Positions 1-7,943 of a stretch of DNA of 64,000 nucleotides are shown one piece after another. The stretch is from Thermincola ferriacetica. GTDB taxonomy: Bacteria; Bacillota; Thermincolia; Thermincolales; Thermincolaceae. The translations under genes and the position numbers were made by a program. Position 1 is the first letter of the stretch, and each line of letters starts with the position of its first letter. The DNA lies in NCBI RefSeq assembly GCF_001263415.1, contig NZ_LGTE01000001.1, positions 62,001 to 126,000 of the forward strand. The letters are read 5' to 3'. A model generated the notes under the pieces. That model did not search any database. It saw only the letters and a program-made list of their open reading frames with translations, and was not told the origin of the DNA.

Positions 1-2
1 TA

Positions 3-494
3 CTGGTAATGCTTTACGAATCATTTATGACACCTTTTATCCGGATGATGGCGCTACCTCTTGGCGTTGTCGGGGCTTTACTGGCTTTAGCCATCACCGG
101 TAATACGCTGAACCTTTTTTCCATGATAGGTCTTATCATGATGGACGGTCTGGTGGCCAAAAACGGAACCCTGCTGATAGATTACACCCATACCCTGATG
201 AACCGGGGCCTGACACTCAGAGAAGCATTGGTTGAAGCCGGAAAAACAAGGTTGCGACCAATAATCATGACCACTTTCACCATGATTTTCGGTATGCTGC
301 CGACGGCTCTGGCTTTGGGGGAAGGCGCCGAAACGCGGTCAAGTATGGCCTGGGTTTTAATCGGGGGTTTGATTACATCTACTGTTTTTACCTTGATTGT
401 AATACCGGTAGTCTATACCATTATGGACGATTATAAACAAAAGTTTACCGGGTTCATCAGCCGGCGTAAATCGAAAGAGGTTCAGGCAGGCTAG
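3..494 (+). CDS. RND family efflux transporter, C-terminal part (5' end outside window)
   Basis: The reading frame is open from the first bases of the window and ends at TAG 492-494, so only the last ~164 residues are present. They match the C-terminal membrane domain of AcrB/MexB-type RND pumps: several hydrophobic helices, a loop with the family-like run GLVAKNGTLLIDY, and a helix containing LRPIIMTT. RND proteins are proton-driven inner-membrane exporters working with a periplasmic adaptor; in a Gram-positive the partner would differ. A strong hairpin terminator follows directly. The substrate cannot be inferred from this fragment. Confidence 0.88.
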   Translation: MVMLYESFMTPFIRMMALPLGVVGALLALAITGNTLNLFSMIGLIMMDGLVAKNGTLLIDYTHTLMNRGLTLREALVEAGKTRLRPIIMTTFTMIFGMLPTALALGEGAETRSSMAWVLIGGLITSTVFTLIVIPVVYTIMDDYKQKFTGFISRRKSKEVQAG

Positions 495-496
495 AG

Positions 497-523
497 GGGC
501 CAGCAAAAGCTGGCCCTTTGTTT
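497..523 (+). terminator. Rho-independent terminator after the RND gene
   Basis: GGGCCAGC at 497-504 pairs with GCTGGCCC at 509-516 around an AAAA loop. It is followed by a T-rich tract (TTTGTTT) and lies 2 bases after the stop codon. Confidence 0.9.
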
Positions 524-661
524 ATTGAGAGAATAAAAATACCGTTGTTTCTTAAAAAGAGGAGAAAGCCGAGGCTTTATCGAATAACATTAAAAGGTCA
601 AATATGCATTGCCGGAAAAAACATCCGGTAGCTGTTGGCGAAGAAGCAGAGGGAGGATACA

Positions 662-1474
662 ATGAGCAGCAGTATCAGTGACAGGCCAATAGGGATATTT
701 GATTCAGGGGTAGGTGGGATCAGCGTATTAAAGGATATGGTCCAGTTACTGCCCAACGAGAAATTTATCTACTATGCTGATTCTTTGAATGCCCCCTACG
801 GTACCAAAGATAATGAAACAATAGCCCGGTTATCAAGAAATGTTGCCCGTTTCCTGGTCAATAAAGGCATCAAAACTTTAGTGGTAGCGTGTAATACAGC
901 GACGGCTGTAGCCATAAACCAATTGAGAGCGGAACTGGAGATACCTGTTATTGGGATGGAACCCGCTGTTAAGCCTGCTGTTGAGTTGGGTAAGGAGGGC
1001 AAGGTTTTGGTTATGGCCACGCCTGTTACCCTAAAACAGGAGAAGTTCAATAAGCTGCTGCATAGATATGACGAGCATTCCAGAGTAATCCCTTTACCTT
1101 GCCCGGGTTTGGTTGAACTGGTGGAGAAGGGAATCACTCAGGGAAAAGAAATAAAGGAATATTTATCTAAATTGTTAGCCAATATTCAGCGGGACCAGAT
1201 TGCAGTTGTGGTCCTGGGCTGTACCCATTACGTATTTGTCCGGGATACCATAAAACAATTTTTTCCGTCACAAATTCCGGTTATTGACGGGAACTGCGGG
1301 ACTGCCAAACGGTTGCTGAAAGTGCTTGAAGATGCCGGACTTCGGGCCCCCGAGAAAAAAGGGGAAAAAGAAATTGGTATGCAGGTCCGGAAAATGGCAG
1401 TTGAGTTTTATACCTCAGGGGACCCCCACCACGTCATACCGCTGTGCCAATGCCTTTTAAATTTAAACCTTTAA
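662..1474 (+). CDS. murI: Glutamate racemase
   Basis: Interconverts L- and D-glutamate to supply D-Glu for peptidoglycan, in the cytoplasm. The 270-residue length is typical. The N-terminus has the family signature IGIFDSGVGG, and the two catalytic cysteines sit in VVACNTATA and VLGCTHY. ATG 662 is chosen because GGGAGG at 651-656 is well spaced; a longer frame opens at 635 but has no ribosome site. The stop overlaps by four bases the stop of the convergent phosphorylase gene, so the pair has no room for a separate terminator. The residues after ~245 are poorly conserved but unbroken. Confidence 0.95.
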   Translation: MSSSISDRPIGIFDSGVGGISVLKDMVQLLPNEKFIYYADSLNAPYGTKDNETIARLSRNVARFLVNKGIKTLVVACNTATAVAINQLRAELEIPVIGMEPAVKPAVELGKEGKVLVMATPVTLKQEKFNKLLHRYDEHSRVIPLPCPGLVELVEKGITQGKEIKEYLSKLLANIQRDQIAVVVLGCTHYVFVRDTIKQFFPSQIPVIDGNCGTAKRLLKVLEDAGLRAPEKKGEKEIGMQVRKMAVEFYTSGDPHHVIPLCQCLLNLNL

Positions 1475-3192
1475 ACCATGGCTGGCTCCCGGTTTTTTTT
1501 CTCTTGTTCGCGGTAAGTCCTGTTGTACAAAAGTTCATAATATTCCCTGATCATTCTCTGTGCAGAGAATTGATAGTGTGACATGTCAATGCTTGCTCTC
1601 ATCATCTCCAGCCATTTTTCCCGGTTGTTGTAATAGGTGGGGATGACTTCGTCAAACAGGACTCTGTATAAATTTTGTACGTCGAGTTCGTCTTCGTTTA
1701 TATCGGTGAGAGGTTCTTTACATACGGTACATATTAGCCAACCGCTTACACCATGTTGACAACCTTCGGCTACCCATCCATCAACAACGCTAACGTTCAA
1801 AACTCCGTTCATCGCGGCCTTCATGCCCGAAGTGCCGCTGGCTTCCAGCGGCCGTTTGGGATTGTTCAGCCAAACATCGCTACCGCGTACTAACAACCTG
1901 GCAATATTCATATTGTAATTTTCCAGGAAAACCACACTGTTACTGTATTTGCGGTCCATTTTGACCAGGTCCGTGATGATTTCTTTGCCGAGCGTATCAC
2001 GTGGGTGGGCCTTTCCGGAAAAGACTAACTGGATCTTACCTTCTTTCAATAAAGGTTCGATAACTTCCGCATTGCGGAATATTAGGTCACTTCGTTTATA
2101 AGCGGCAGCCCGGCGGGCAAAACCCACTAACAGGGCATCGGGGTTTAGCTCATTTCCGGTTTGTTCTTTGATATAAGCCAGAAGTTCCTTCTTATGCCGC
2201 ATATGAGGTTCCCACAGGTCCTCGCCTCTTTCAAAGGCCTCCTTTATGTCATCGGCCTGCCATGTTGGTGTATGGACTCCGTTAGTAATAGAGATAATAG
2301 GCGCTGCGTCACGCACTTCTTTCCACATTGACCTGGCAGTCTGGCCATGGAGTTTAGAGACGGCATTGGCCACGGTAGATAGGCGTAAGGCTGCAGCCGT
2401 CATATTAAAGGGGTCGCCGCCCAGCTTGCTCATTTGTTCGTGGTTTAAGCCGTTATAAGCTTCCATATGCTGTAATAGAGCATGGTCATGGGATTCGTTA
2501 CCGGCCGCAACGGGCGTATGGGTAGTAAAACATACCTGTCTACGGGTTTCCTGCCAGGCATCCTCAAAAGACATATGTTGACCATGCATTTTTTCCCTGA
2601 TTAATTCTATACCTGCAAAAACGGCGTGTCCTTCATTGAAATGATAAACGTCAACCTCTATGCCCAAAGCTTTAAGGGCCCGTATACCGCCTATACCAAG
2701 CACCATTTCCTGCGCAATTCTGTCTTGGGCCGTGCCACCGTACAACCTGTTGGTAATCCAACCGTGGGGGCTGCCGGGATAATTGGTATCAAGAAGGTAA
2801 AGAGGGGCGTTTGCGTATTGGTCGACCAAGCGGATTTTGCAGATTACGTCTTCACCCCTGATCCGTACTGTGACGGTTTTTCCTGTATCTTTTATGTTTG
2901 AATAATCGTAATCAGGGTAGAGGTCGTAAGGCCTTCCGTCTTCTCCTATGAATTGTTCCGTATAATCCTGTCGCCAAAGAATGCCTATACCGACAACAGG
3001 CAGGTTCAGGTCATGAGCCGCTTTCAAGAAGTCTCCAGCCAAGACCCCCAGACCACCTGCATATATCGGTAACTCATGGCTAAGTCCGTATTCCATGCAA
3101 AAATATGCTACCTTGGGTTGTCTTTTTATGATTTCAGCCAATATAAACCTGGTACAGTTTATATGCCTACCTGTACCTGTACCAGTGGTCAC
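1471..3192 (-). CDS. glgP: Alpha-glucan (glycogen/maltodextrin) phosphorylase, short form
   Basis: Phosphorolysis of alpha-1,4-glucans to glucose-1-phosphate, in the cytoplasm. The ~570-residue protein begins close to VAYFCMEYGLSHELPIYAGGLG, which is typical of the short bacterial/archaeal phosphorylases (the TIGR02094-like group), and it has the PLP-region motif GTSGMKAAMNG near residue 460. The start is uncertain: GTG 3192 lies inside a perfect AGGAGGTGA site and is therefore badly spaced, while TTG 3141 is the next in-frame option. The first ~17 residues, which include a TGTGTG run, may not be translated. Convergent with murI. Confidence 0.9.
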   Translation of the reverse strand: MTTGTGTGRHINCTRFILAEIIKRQPKVAYFCMEYGLSHELPIYAGGLGVLAGDFLKAAHDLNLPVVGIGILWRQDYTEQFIGEDGRPYDLYPDYDYSNIKDTGKTVTVRIRGEDVICKIRLVDQYANAPLYLLDTNYPGSPHGWITNRLYGGTAQDRIAQEMVLGIGGIRALKALGIEVDVYHFNEGHAVFAGIELIREKMHGQHMSFEDAWQETRRQVCFTTHTPVAAGNESHDHALLQHMEAYNGLNHEQMSKLGGDPFNMTAAALRLSTVANAVSKLHGQTARSMWKEVRDAAPIISITNGVHTPTWQADDIKEAFERGEDLWEPHMRHKKELLAYIKEQTGNELNPDALLVGFARRAAAYKRSDLIFRNAEVIEPLLKEGKIQLVFSGKAHPRDTLGKEIITDLVKMDRKYSNSVVFLENYNMNIARLLVRGSDVWLNNPKRPLEASGTSGMKAAMNGVLNVSVVDGWVAEGCQHGVSGWLICTVCKEPLTDINEDELDVQNLYRVLFDEVIPTYYNNREKWLEMMRASIDMSHYQFSAQRMIREYYELLYNRTYREQEKKNREPAMV

Positions 3193-3260
3193 CTCCTAGT
3201 TATAACGTCAAGACCATGCTTATATTATTTTGCTTGGTGGGAGGTGAATTTATTCGATAT

Positions 3261-3292
3261 AATAAAAAAACGAAGACCTGTTGGTCTTCGTT
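3261..3292 (-). terminator. Terminator of the tRNA-Sec transcript
   Basis: On the minus strand AACGAAGACC (3292-3283) pairs with GGTCTTCGTT (3278-3269) around a 4-base loop. A run of T follows (complement of the A-run 3264-3270). It lies just beyond the 3' end of tRNA-Sec. Confidence 0.85.
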
Positions 3293-3346
3293 GCTGATCA
3301 AATAATAACTAATTAAATATCCAAGCTAATCCCTATTGAAAATATA

Positions 3347-3443
3347 TGGCGGGAGCGTGTGGGAATCGAACCCACCGCGGACAGGATCACTGCCCGCCAA
3401 CGGATTTGAAGTCCGGGCAAGCCACCAGGCCAAATCCGCTCCC
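3347..3443 (-). tRNA. selC: tRNA-Sec (anticodon TCA)
   Basis: Minus-strand 97-nt tRNA. It begins GGGAGCGGATTTGG and ends in CGCTCCC-G-CCA, with CCA encoded. The anticodon loop is ACTTCAAAT with anticodon TCA, there is a long variable arm, and the T arm is GGTGGGTTCGATTCCCACA. The acceptor stem can form eight pairs, as in selenocysteine tRNAs. It has its own promoter and terminator. Its presence fits the in-frame TGA selenoprotein near 50.1 kb. Confidence 0.95.
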
Positions 3444-3460
3444 GCAAGAGGACAACAATT

Positions 3461-3489
3461 ATTATAATATAACCGACATTTTAAGTCAA
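3461..3489 (-). promoter_or_regulatory. Sigma-A-type promoter for tRNA-Sec
   Basis: Read on the minus strand: TTGACT (3489-3484), a 17-base spacer and TATAAT (3466-3461). The expected start point is about 10 bases before the mature tRNA 5' end at 3443. Confidence 0.85.
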
Positions 3490-3658
3490 ACATATTCGGC
3501 GCCTGAAAAAACATTCCAGGAATGGAGGACATCTATAAAAATATTGATTCCCGTCGGTCAGACATGGGTTTACTTTTACGTCAGAGTATGAGATAATAGA
3601 ATCGAAATATTCCCCAGTTTTGTCACTATATATTTGCTTACAAGGGAGGTTTAAAGTG

Positions 3659-3859
3659 ATGTTCGGTTTTTTGCCAAGCATAGGGTTCCCTGAACTGATA
3701 TTAATATTGGTTATCGCGTTAATAATCTTCGGGCCCGGTAAGTTACCCGAAGTGGGTAAGGCTCTGGGCAAAGGTATCAGGGAATTTAAAAGCGCTTCCA
3801 AAGAAGTGCAAAAGGAAATTCACGAAGCAGTTAATACTTCTGATAATGAAGCCAAATAA
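3659..3859 (+). CDS. tatA: Sec-independent (twin-arginine) translocase protein TatA/E
   Basis: Pore-forming subunit of the Tat system, which exports folded proteins. The 66-residue protein has one N-terminal membrane helix, the hinge [17 protein letters not shown] and then an amphipathic helix, a complete small TatA. ATG 3659 is chosen over the upstream in-frame start at 3620 because GGGAGG (3644-3649) precedes it by about 9 bases. No tatC is nearby. A terminator follows immediately, so it is probably monocistronic. Confidence 0.93.
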   Translation: MFGFLPSIGFPELILILVIALIIFGPGKLPEVGKALGKGIREFKSASKEVQKEIHEAVNTSDNEAK

Positions 3860-3864
3860 CTTAG

Positions 3865-3890
3865 GAGCAGGTACAATCTGCTCTTTTTTT
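3865..3890 (+). terminator. Terminator after tatA
   Basis: GAGCAG 3865-3870 pairs with CTGCTC 3878-3883, followed by TTTTTTT. Confidence 0.85.
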
Positions 3891-4009
3891 ATAGCGACTT
3901 ATTTTGGCAAATTTGGCAGGAATTTTTTCGATATTATCGAATATATTGCAAATGGATATGCTAGTATTCATAACAAAAGATAAGTTTTCTTTTCCAAGCA
4001 GGTGAATCG

Positions 4010-4981
4010 ATGAAGGCTAAAGAATTATTCGGCGAGATCCGCAATGATCTTGTTCTGGTAGAGAAAGAATTAAAAAAAATTGCAAATTTGCCGGAAGAAA
4101 AATTATTGTCAGAGACTTCAGGTCATTTATTGAATGCCGGCGGTAAACGCCTTCGGCCGGCTTTTGCTTTACTGGCGGGAAAGACATTTCAATACGACCT
4201 GGAAAAACTGTTGCCATTAGCAGTAGCCTTGGAATTAATTCATATGGCTACCCTGGTCCATGACGATGTAGTTGACGCCTCTGTCACCAGAAGGGGAATT
4301 CCAACTGTTAAAGCAAAATGGGGAAACCAGGTTTCTGTTTATACCGGCGACTTTATTTTTGGCCAATCCCTGATTCAGATTGCCAGGTGCAACAACAAGA
4401 AAATTGCCGAAATACTGGCAGATGTAAGCGTAAAAATGAGTGAAGGAGAAATAGTCCAGTTGCGGACAACCTTTGACCCCAAGCAGTCTTTGCGTGATTA
4501 TTTGTTTAGGATCAAAAGAAAGACTGCCCTACTTATTTCAGCCAGTTGCGAATTGGGTGCGCTTGCTGCCGGGGCCCCGGAAAACTTTGTCCGGGCGCTA
4601 CGCTGGTACGGATATTACCTGGGGATGGCTTTCCAGATTACTGATGATATCCTAGATTTGATTGCCGAAGAAAAAGAACTGGGGAAACCTGTTGGCAGCG
4701 ACTTGCGGCAAGGGGTTGTCACGTTACCGGTAATCTTTGCTTTACAAAAAAGCCCGCGCAAAGAATGGCTGGCTGAAGTTGTTGGAAAACCAGACAAGAA
4801 AGAGGGTGAAGTCCTAGAGGCTATTGATGAAATAAAAAAATGCGGGGCCATCGAATATTCTTTTGGCGTGTCCCAAAGATATTTGATCAAGGCTAAGCAA
4901 CGGCTGGAAATACTGCCTGAAAGTAATGCAAAAAAGAGTTTAGCGCTTATTGCAGATTTTATTAACATCAGGACTTATTAG
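4010..4981 (+). CDS. hepT: Trans-polyprenyl diphosphate synthase (heptaprenyl-type)
   Basis: Condenses isopentenyl diphosphate onto allylic diphosphates, here most likely to make the menaquinone side chain, in the cytoplasm. The 323-residue protein has both Asp-rich motifs, DDVVD at residues 85-89 and DDILD at 212-216, plus GGKRLRP near 44-50. The start is preceded by AGGTGA. Chain length cannot be read from the sequence with certainty, so hepT is a best guess within the family; no HepS-like partner is present. Menaquinone would feed electrons to the cytochrome cluster that begins 200 bases downstream. Confidence 0.88.
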   Translation: MKAKELFGEIRNDLVLVEKELKKIANLPEEKLLSETSGHLLNAGGKRLRPAFALLAGKTFQYDLEKLLPLAVALELIHMATLVHDDVVDASVTRRGIPTVKAKWGNQVSVYTGDFIFGQSLIQIARCNNKKIAEILADVSVKMSEGEIVQLRTTFDPKQSLRDYLFRIKRKTALLISASCELGALAAGAPENFVRALRWYGYYLGMAFQITDDILDLIAEEKELGKPVGSDLRQGVVTLPVIFALQKSPRKEWLAEVVGKPDKKEGEVLEAIDEIKKCGAIEYSFGVSQRYLIKAKQRLEILPESNAKKSLALIADFINIRTY

Positions 4982-5184
4982 AGAAAATTGGCAATTGAGA
5001 AATGAATCAAAAAATTCTTACATCCAAAGAAGGGATTTTGCAATTTTTGTAGAAATTCATTGTTTATTAGGAGAGGCCAAAACTTAGTATTTTTAATTCT
5101 ATCTATTTTTTGTGCTTCTTATTTTTATCTTTTGATATGTGAATTGCATTACAAGAAATTTTGGGGTGAGGAGGCTAGTTTGGG

Positions 5185-6231
5185 ATGGGTATCCGAGACA
5201 AATTTAAGTTTGATTTATCAAAGACCGAGGATAAACTGAAACTGTTTATCCTGGTAAGCGGCGCTCTTTTGTTTATCCTGGTTGCTGCTGTGGCGGGGAT
5301 TTCATTAACCATGTCCCCAGAATTCTGTGTCTTATGTCATGACGCCATGCAGCCCGAATACGTGACGTGGAAAGTATCATCACACAGTAATATTCGCTGT
5401 GTGGACTGTCACATGGAGCCGGGTGTAGTTAACATATTAATAGAAAAAGTAATGGCTTCCAAACACTTAATTAATTATGCCATAACCAAGGAATATAAGG
5501 AAGAGAAACCTCTGCACATGAAAAACGAACTGCCAAGCCATCTCTGTGAGAAGTGTCATAATGTGAAGAACCGGAACTTCACACTCTCTGGTGATCTCAT
5601 TGTGCCGCACGAGTTGCACGGAGAAAAAGGAGTAGGATGCGTGAAGTGCCACTCCGGTGTTGCCCATGGTAATATTTACAAGAGGGGTGTCAGTGTTGGC
5701 GACATTGGAGCATGGACCTTGGAAGACGGAAAGAAAAATATGGCTAAGCAATTTACTCAGCCGGATATGGATGTCTGTGTGGAATGTCACATGAACCCGG
5801 CCAAGTTCGGCGTGCAAGGGGTTAAAAGCGTTACCTTCCGCTGCGAAGCTTGTCATAAATCAATCTTTACTCCGGAAAACCATAAAGACAAAGGCTGGAC
5901 CTCCCAGGGCTTACATGGTGTGAGCGCCGAGTCCGGCGACAAAGAGTTCAAGGGCTGCGTAATGTGCCACAGCATCGGTGTGAAGACCGAGAAGATTGCT
6001 ACCGGCAACAAGGTTAAGGACTTTGCTTGGGGTAATCAGTTCTGCTCCAGTTGTCATGCCAAACTGCCGCCAAGCCATGCACAGAGAGATGTCTGGATGC
6101 CGAACCACAAAAAAGTTGTGGCCACCAAGGGCATGAAGAACTGTGAAGCATGCCACAGCCTGAAGGCTCCCGAAGGAAAGGTTTCTGCACCCGCCGGTCT
6201 CTATTGCAACAAGTGTCACTGGTTCAAGTAG
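5185..6231 (+). CDS. Membrane-anchored decahaem c-type cytochrome, NapC/NirT-like N-terminus
   Basis: Probable quinol-side electron carrier anchored in the cytoplasmic membrane and facing outward. The 348 residues contain a cytoplasmic N-terminus, one membrane helix (~residues 20-42) and ten CXXCH haem motifs. The first, CVLCH followed by PEYVTWKVSSHSN, matches NapC/NirT/NrfH quinol dehydrogenases; the extra haems extend beyond the usual four. GTGAGGAGG precedes ATG 5185. The first ~60 residues (KFDLSKTEDKLKLFILVS) are shared with the next gene, so the two arose by duplication. Role in quinol oxidation is inference from the family. Confidence 0.9.
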   Translation: MGIRDKFKFDLSKTEDKLKLFILVSGALLFILVAAVAGISLTMSPEFCVLCHDAMQPEYVTWKVSSHSNIRCVDCHMEPGVVNILIEKVMASKHLINYAITKEYKEEKPLHMKNELPSHLCEKCHNVKNRNFTLSGDLIVPHELHGEKGVGCVKCHSGVAHGNIYKRGVSVGDIGAWTLEDGKKNMAKQFTQPDMDVCVECHMNPAKFGVQGVKSVTFRCEACHKSIFTPENHKDKGWTSQGLHGVSAESGDKEFKGCVMCHSIGVKTEKIATGNKVKDFAWGNQFCSSCHAKLPPSHAQRDVWMPNHKKVVATKGMKNCEACHSLKAPEGKVSAPAGLYCNKCHWFK

Positions 6232-6314
6232 AATTCATTTCACCTGACGCGCTTTATTTACTGCACGATATCCACCAGGGGACTTGGCTGAATGTCCACT
6301 AGGGAGGAACCTTG

Positions 6315-7538
6315 ATGAAGTTACCTCAATGGAGCTTGTTTAAAAAACTGGATCTTTCAAAGACGGAAGACAGGCTGAAACTATTTATTCTTGTATCTGC
6401 TGTCTGTACCTTTATGTTAATAGCTGTGGCCGGCGCCATTCGGGTTACCATGGAACCATCATTTTGTGGCAAATGCCATGTAATGAGGCCTGAATATGTA
6501 ACGTGGGAGGCTTCCTCCCACGTTCAGGTTGCCTGCACCGACTGTCACATTAAGCCGGGTCTGGGCAACCTGATTATACATAAGATTGCGGCGCTCAAGG
6601 AGTTGGCCCTGTATTTTACGAACACTTATGATCGTCCGATAAAAATGAGCCATAAGCTTCCCGATGAGGTCTGTACGCAGTGCCATTCAACCTTTCGTGA
6701 ATATACTCCGTCGGGTGATTTAATAATTCCCCATGAGCGCCACGCGGCTAAAGGTGTAATGTGCGTGGAATGCCATTCGGGAGTGGCCCACGGTAATATT
6801 GTCAGACGGGGTTTAACCAGGGACGGGAATTATGCGGCCTGGACCACTGCTGTCGGGAAACAGCAAATGGCCAAGGATTTTACCGAGCCGAAAATGAATG
6901 TCTGTATGGACTGCCACAGTAAACGTAAGGTAACAAATGCCTGCGAGGCTTGCCATACATCGATTACCATGCCGCCTGACCATAAAGTCAAGGGTTTTGG
7001 CGTCACCCACGGGAAACTGGCTAAGAAGGATATAAGTTATTGTAACAAGTGTCACTCTTATGCAGTGGCCGGAAATGAAATCCCCGGAGTCAGCAAAGTT
7101 GCCGAATATGCCAGGGGGAATTCCTTCTGTTACAACTGCCATATGAAACGACCCGATGGCCATACTGAAGACTGGCGTGTCATTCATAAGCGGTCTGCCA
7201 AAAACAATGTTGACGGATGCTTAGTATGCCATAACAATACTCCGCCCAGGAAAGAGGACCTGGCGACTCCGACCTATTGTCAGCAATGCCATGGTGCTGT
7301 GGCCAAAGCTGAAACATCTAACAGCGGTGTTGTACAGAAGAGCGGCGTTCCGCAAGCGGAGAAGCAGGCGGCGAAGCCGGGCAACACGGCTGACGACTTT
7401 AAGAAAACCAAAGCCCACCCGCCAGGCTGGAGAAAACAGCACCCACAGTTTATTAAGACTGAAGGGATTGCCAGGGGCAGATGTTTCTCCTGCCACGATA
7501 CAACCAACTGTTCACGGTGCCATACGGGAACGAATTAA
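6315..7538 (+). CDS. Membrane-anchored dodecahaem c-type cytochrome, NapC/NirT-like N-terminus
   Basis: Paralogue of the preceding decahaem protein, sharing LDLSKTEDRLKLFILVS, the membrane helix and the CGKCH...PEYVTWEASSH region. The 407 residues carry twelve CXXCH motifs. The C-terminal part has a Lys/Ala/Gln-rich linker (~residues 325-375) followed by two closing motifs, CFSCH and CSRCH. ATG 6315 is preferred to TTG 6312 because of spacing to GGGAGG (6302-6307). It would pass electrons from membrane quinol to outer cytochromes. A terminator lies ~110 bases downstream. Confidence 0.9.
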   Translation: MKLPQWSLFKKLDLSKTEDRLKLFILVSAVCTFMLIAVAGAIRVTMEPSFCGKCHVMRPEYVTWEASSHVQVACTDCHIKPGLGNLIIHKIAALKELALYFTNTYDRPIKMSHKLPDEVCTQCHSTFREYTPSGDLIIPHERHAAKGVMCVECHSGVAHGNIVRRGLTRDGNYAAWTTAVGKQQMAKDFTEPKMNVCMDCHSKRKVTNACEACHTSITMPPDHKVKGFGVTHGKLAKKDISYCNKCHSYAVAGNEIPGVSKVAEYARGNSFCYNCHMKRPDGHTEDWRVIHKRSAKNNVDGCLVCHNNTPPRKEDLATPTYCQQCHGAVAKAETSNSGVVQKSGVPQAEKQAAKPGNTADDFKKTKAHPPGWRKQHPQFIKTEGIARGRCFSCHDTTNCSRCHTGTN

Positions 7539-7565
7539 AATTTGTCGAATTATGTAAATAAAAAG

Positions 7566-7861
7566 TTGGTGGAATAAGGAAAAAAGCAGTGGATTTTTAT
7601 GGTGTTTTAGGATTATAATATAATTAACCGCAGAAGAAAATTGAAGAGCAGGAGAATTATCATTCTCCTGCTTTTTCAGGCCTTTTTAGACTGGTATTTT
7701 CATCCTCTGGGACCACCAAATACCTCAGTTGGCGGACTTTGAAAAAGCCCTGTGTGCGTACCAAAACCAAAATTTAGAAGGGGTTTATAAATTTTTGGCG
7801 AATCAATTAATTAGAAGAATTGAACATAAAATCCACTGCCCCCCTAATCTTTTTTCACCAA
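7566..7861. mobile_element. MITE-like element with ~36-bp imperfect terminal inverted repeats
   Basis: The left end 7566-7601 starts TTGGTG and contains GCAGTGGATTTTTATG. The right end 7861-7825, read in reverse complement, also starts TTGGTG and contains GCAGTGGATTTTATG. The 296-bp interior holds no convincing gene but does contain a terminator hairpin. No clear target-site duplication is seen (left flank AATAAAAAG, right flank CCATACGAT). It may be a non-autonomous element or the remnant of an insertion sequence. Confidence 0.5.
7646..7676 (+). terminator. Terminator downstream of the dodecahaem gene
   Basis: AGCAGGAGAAT 7647-7657 pairs perfectly with ATTCTCCTGCT 7662-7672 around TATC, followed by TTTT. 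It lies inside the inverted-repeat element at 7566-7861. Confidence 0.8.
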
Positions 7862-7943
7862 CCATACGATATATAAATATAGATAGAAATCTAGATTAGC
7901 CGCACCAGTTGTTGTGGAAAGGTGGCGAAAGGAGCCGATAATA

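Noticed and set aside
796-1137. 113-residue minus-strand frame inside murI
   Set aside because: It is a shadow of the conserved racemase gene with no ribosome site.
3481-3801. 106-residue minus-strand frame opposite tatA
   Set aside because: It overlaps the tRNA-Sec promoter and tatA, has no ribosome site and no family resemblance.
4982-5184. Cyclic-di-GMP (GEMM) riboswitch before the cytochrome genes, as known in Geobacter
   Set aside because: The conserved GEMM core and tetraloop-receptor sequences were looked for by eye in this and the other cytochrome leaders and not found.
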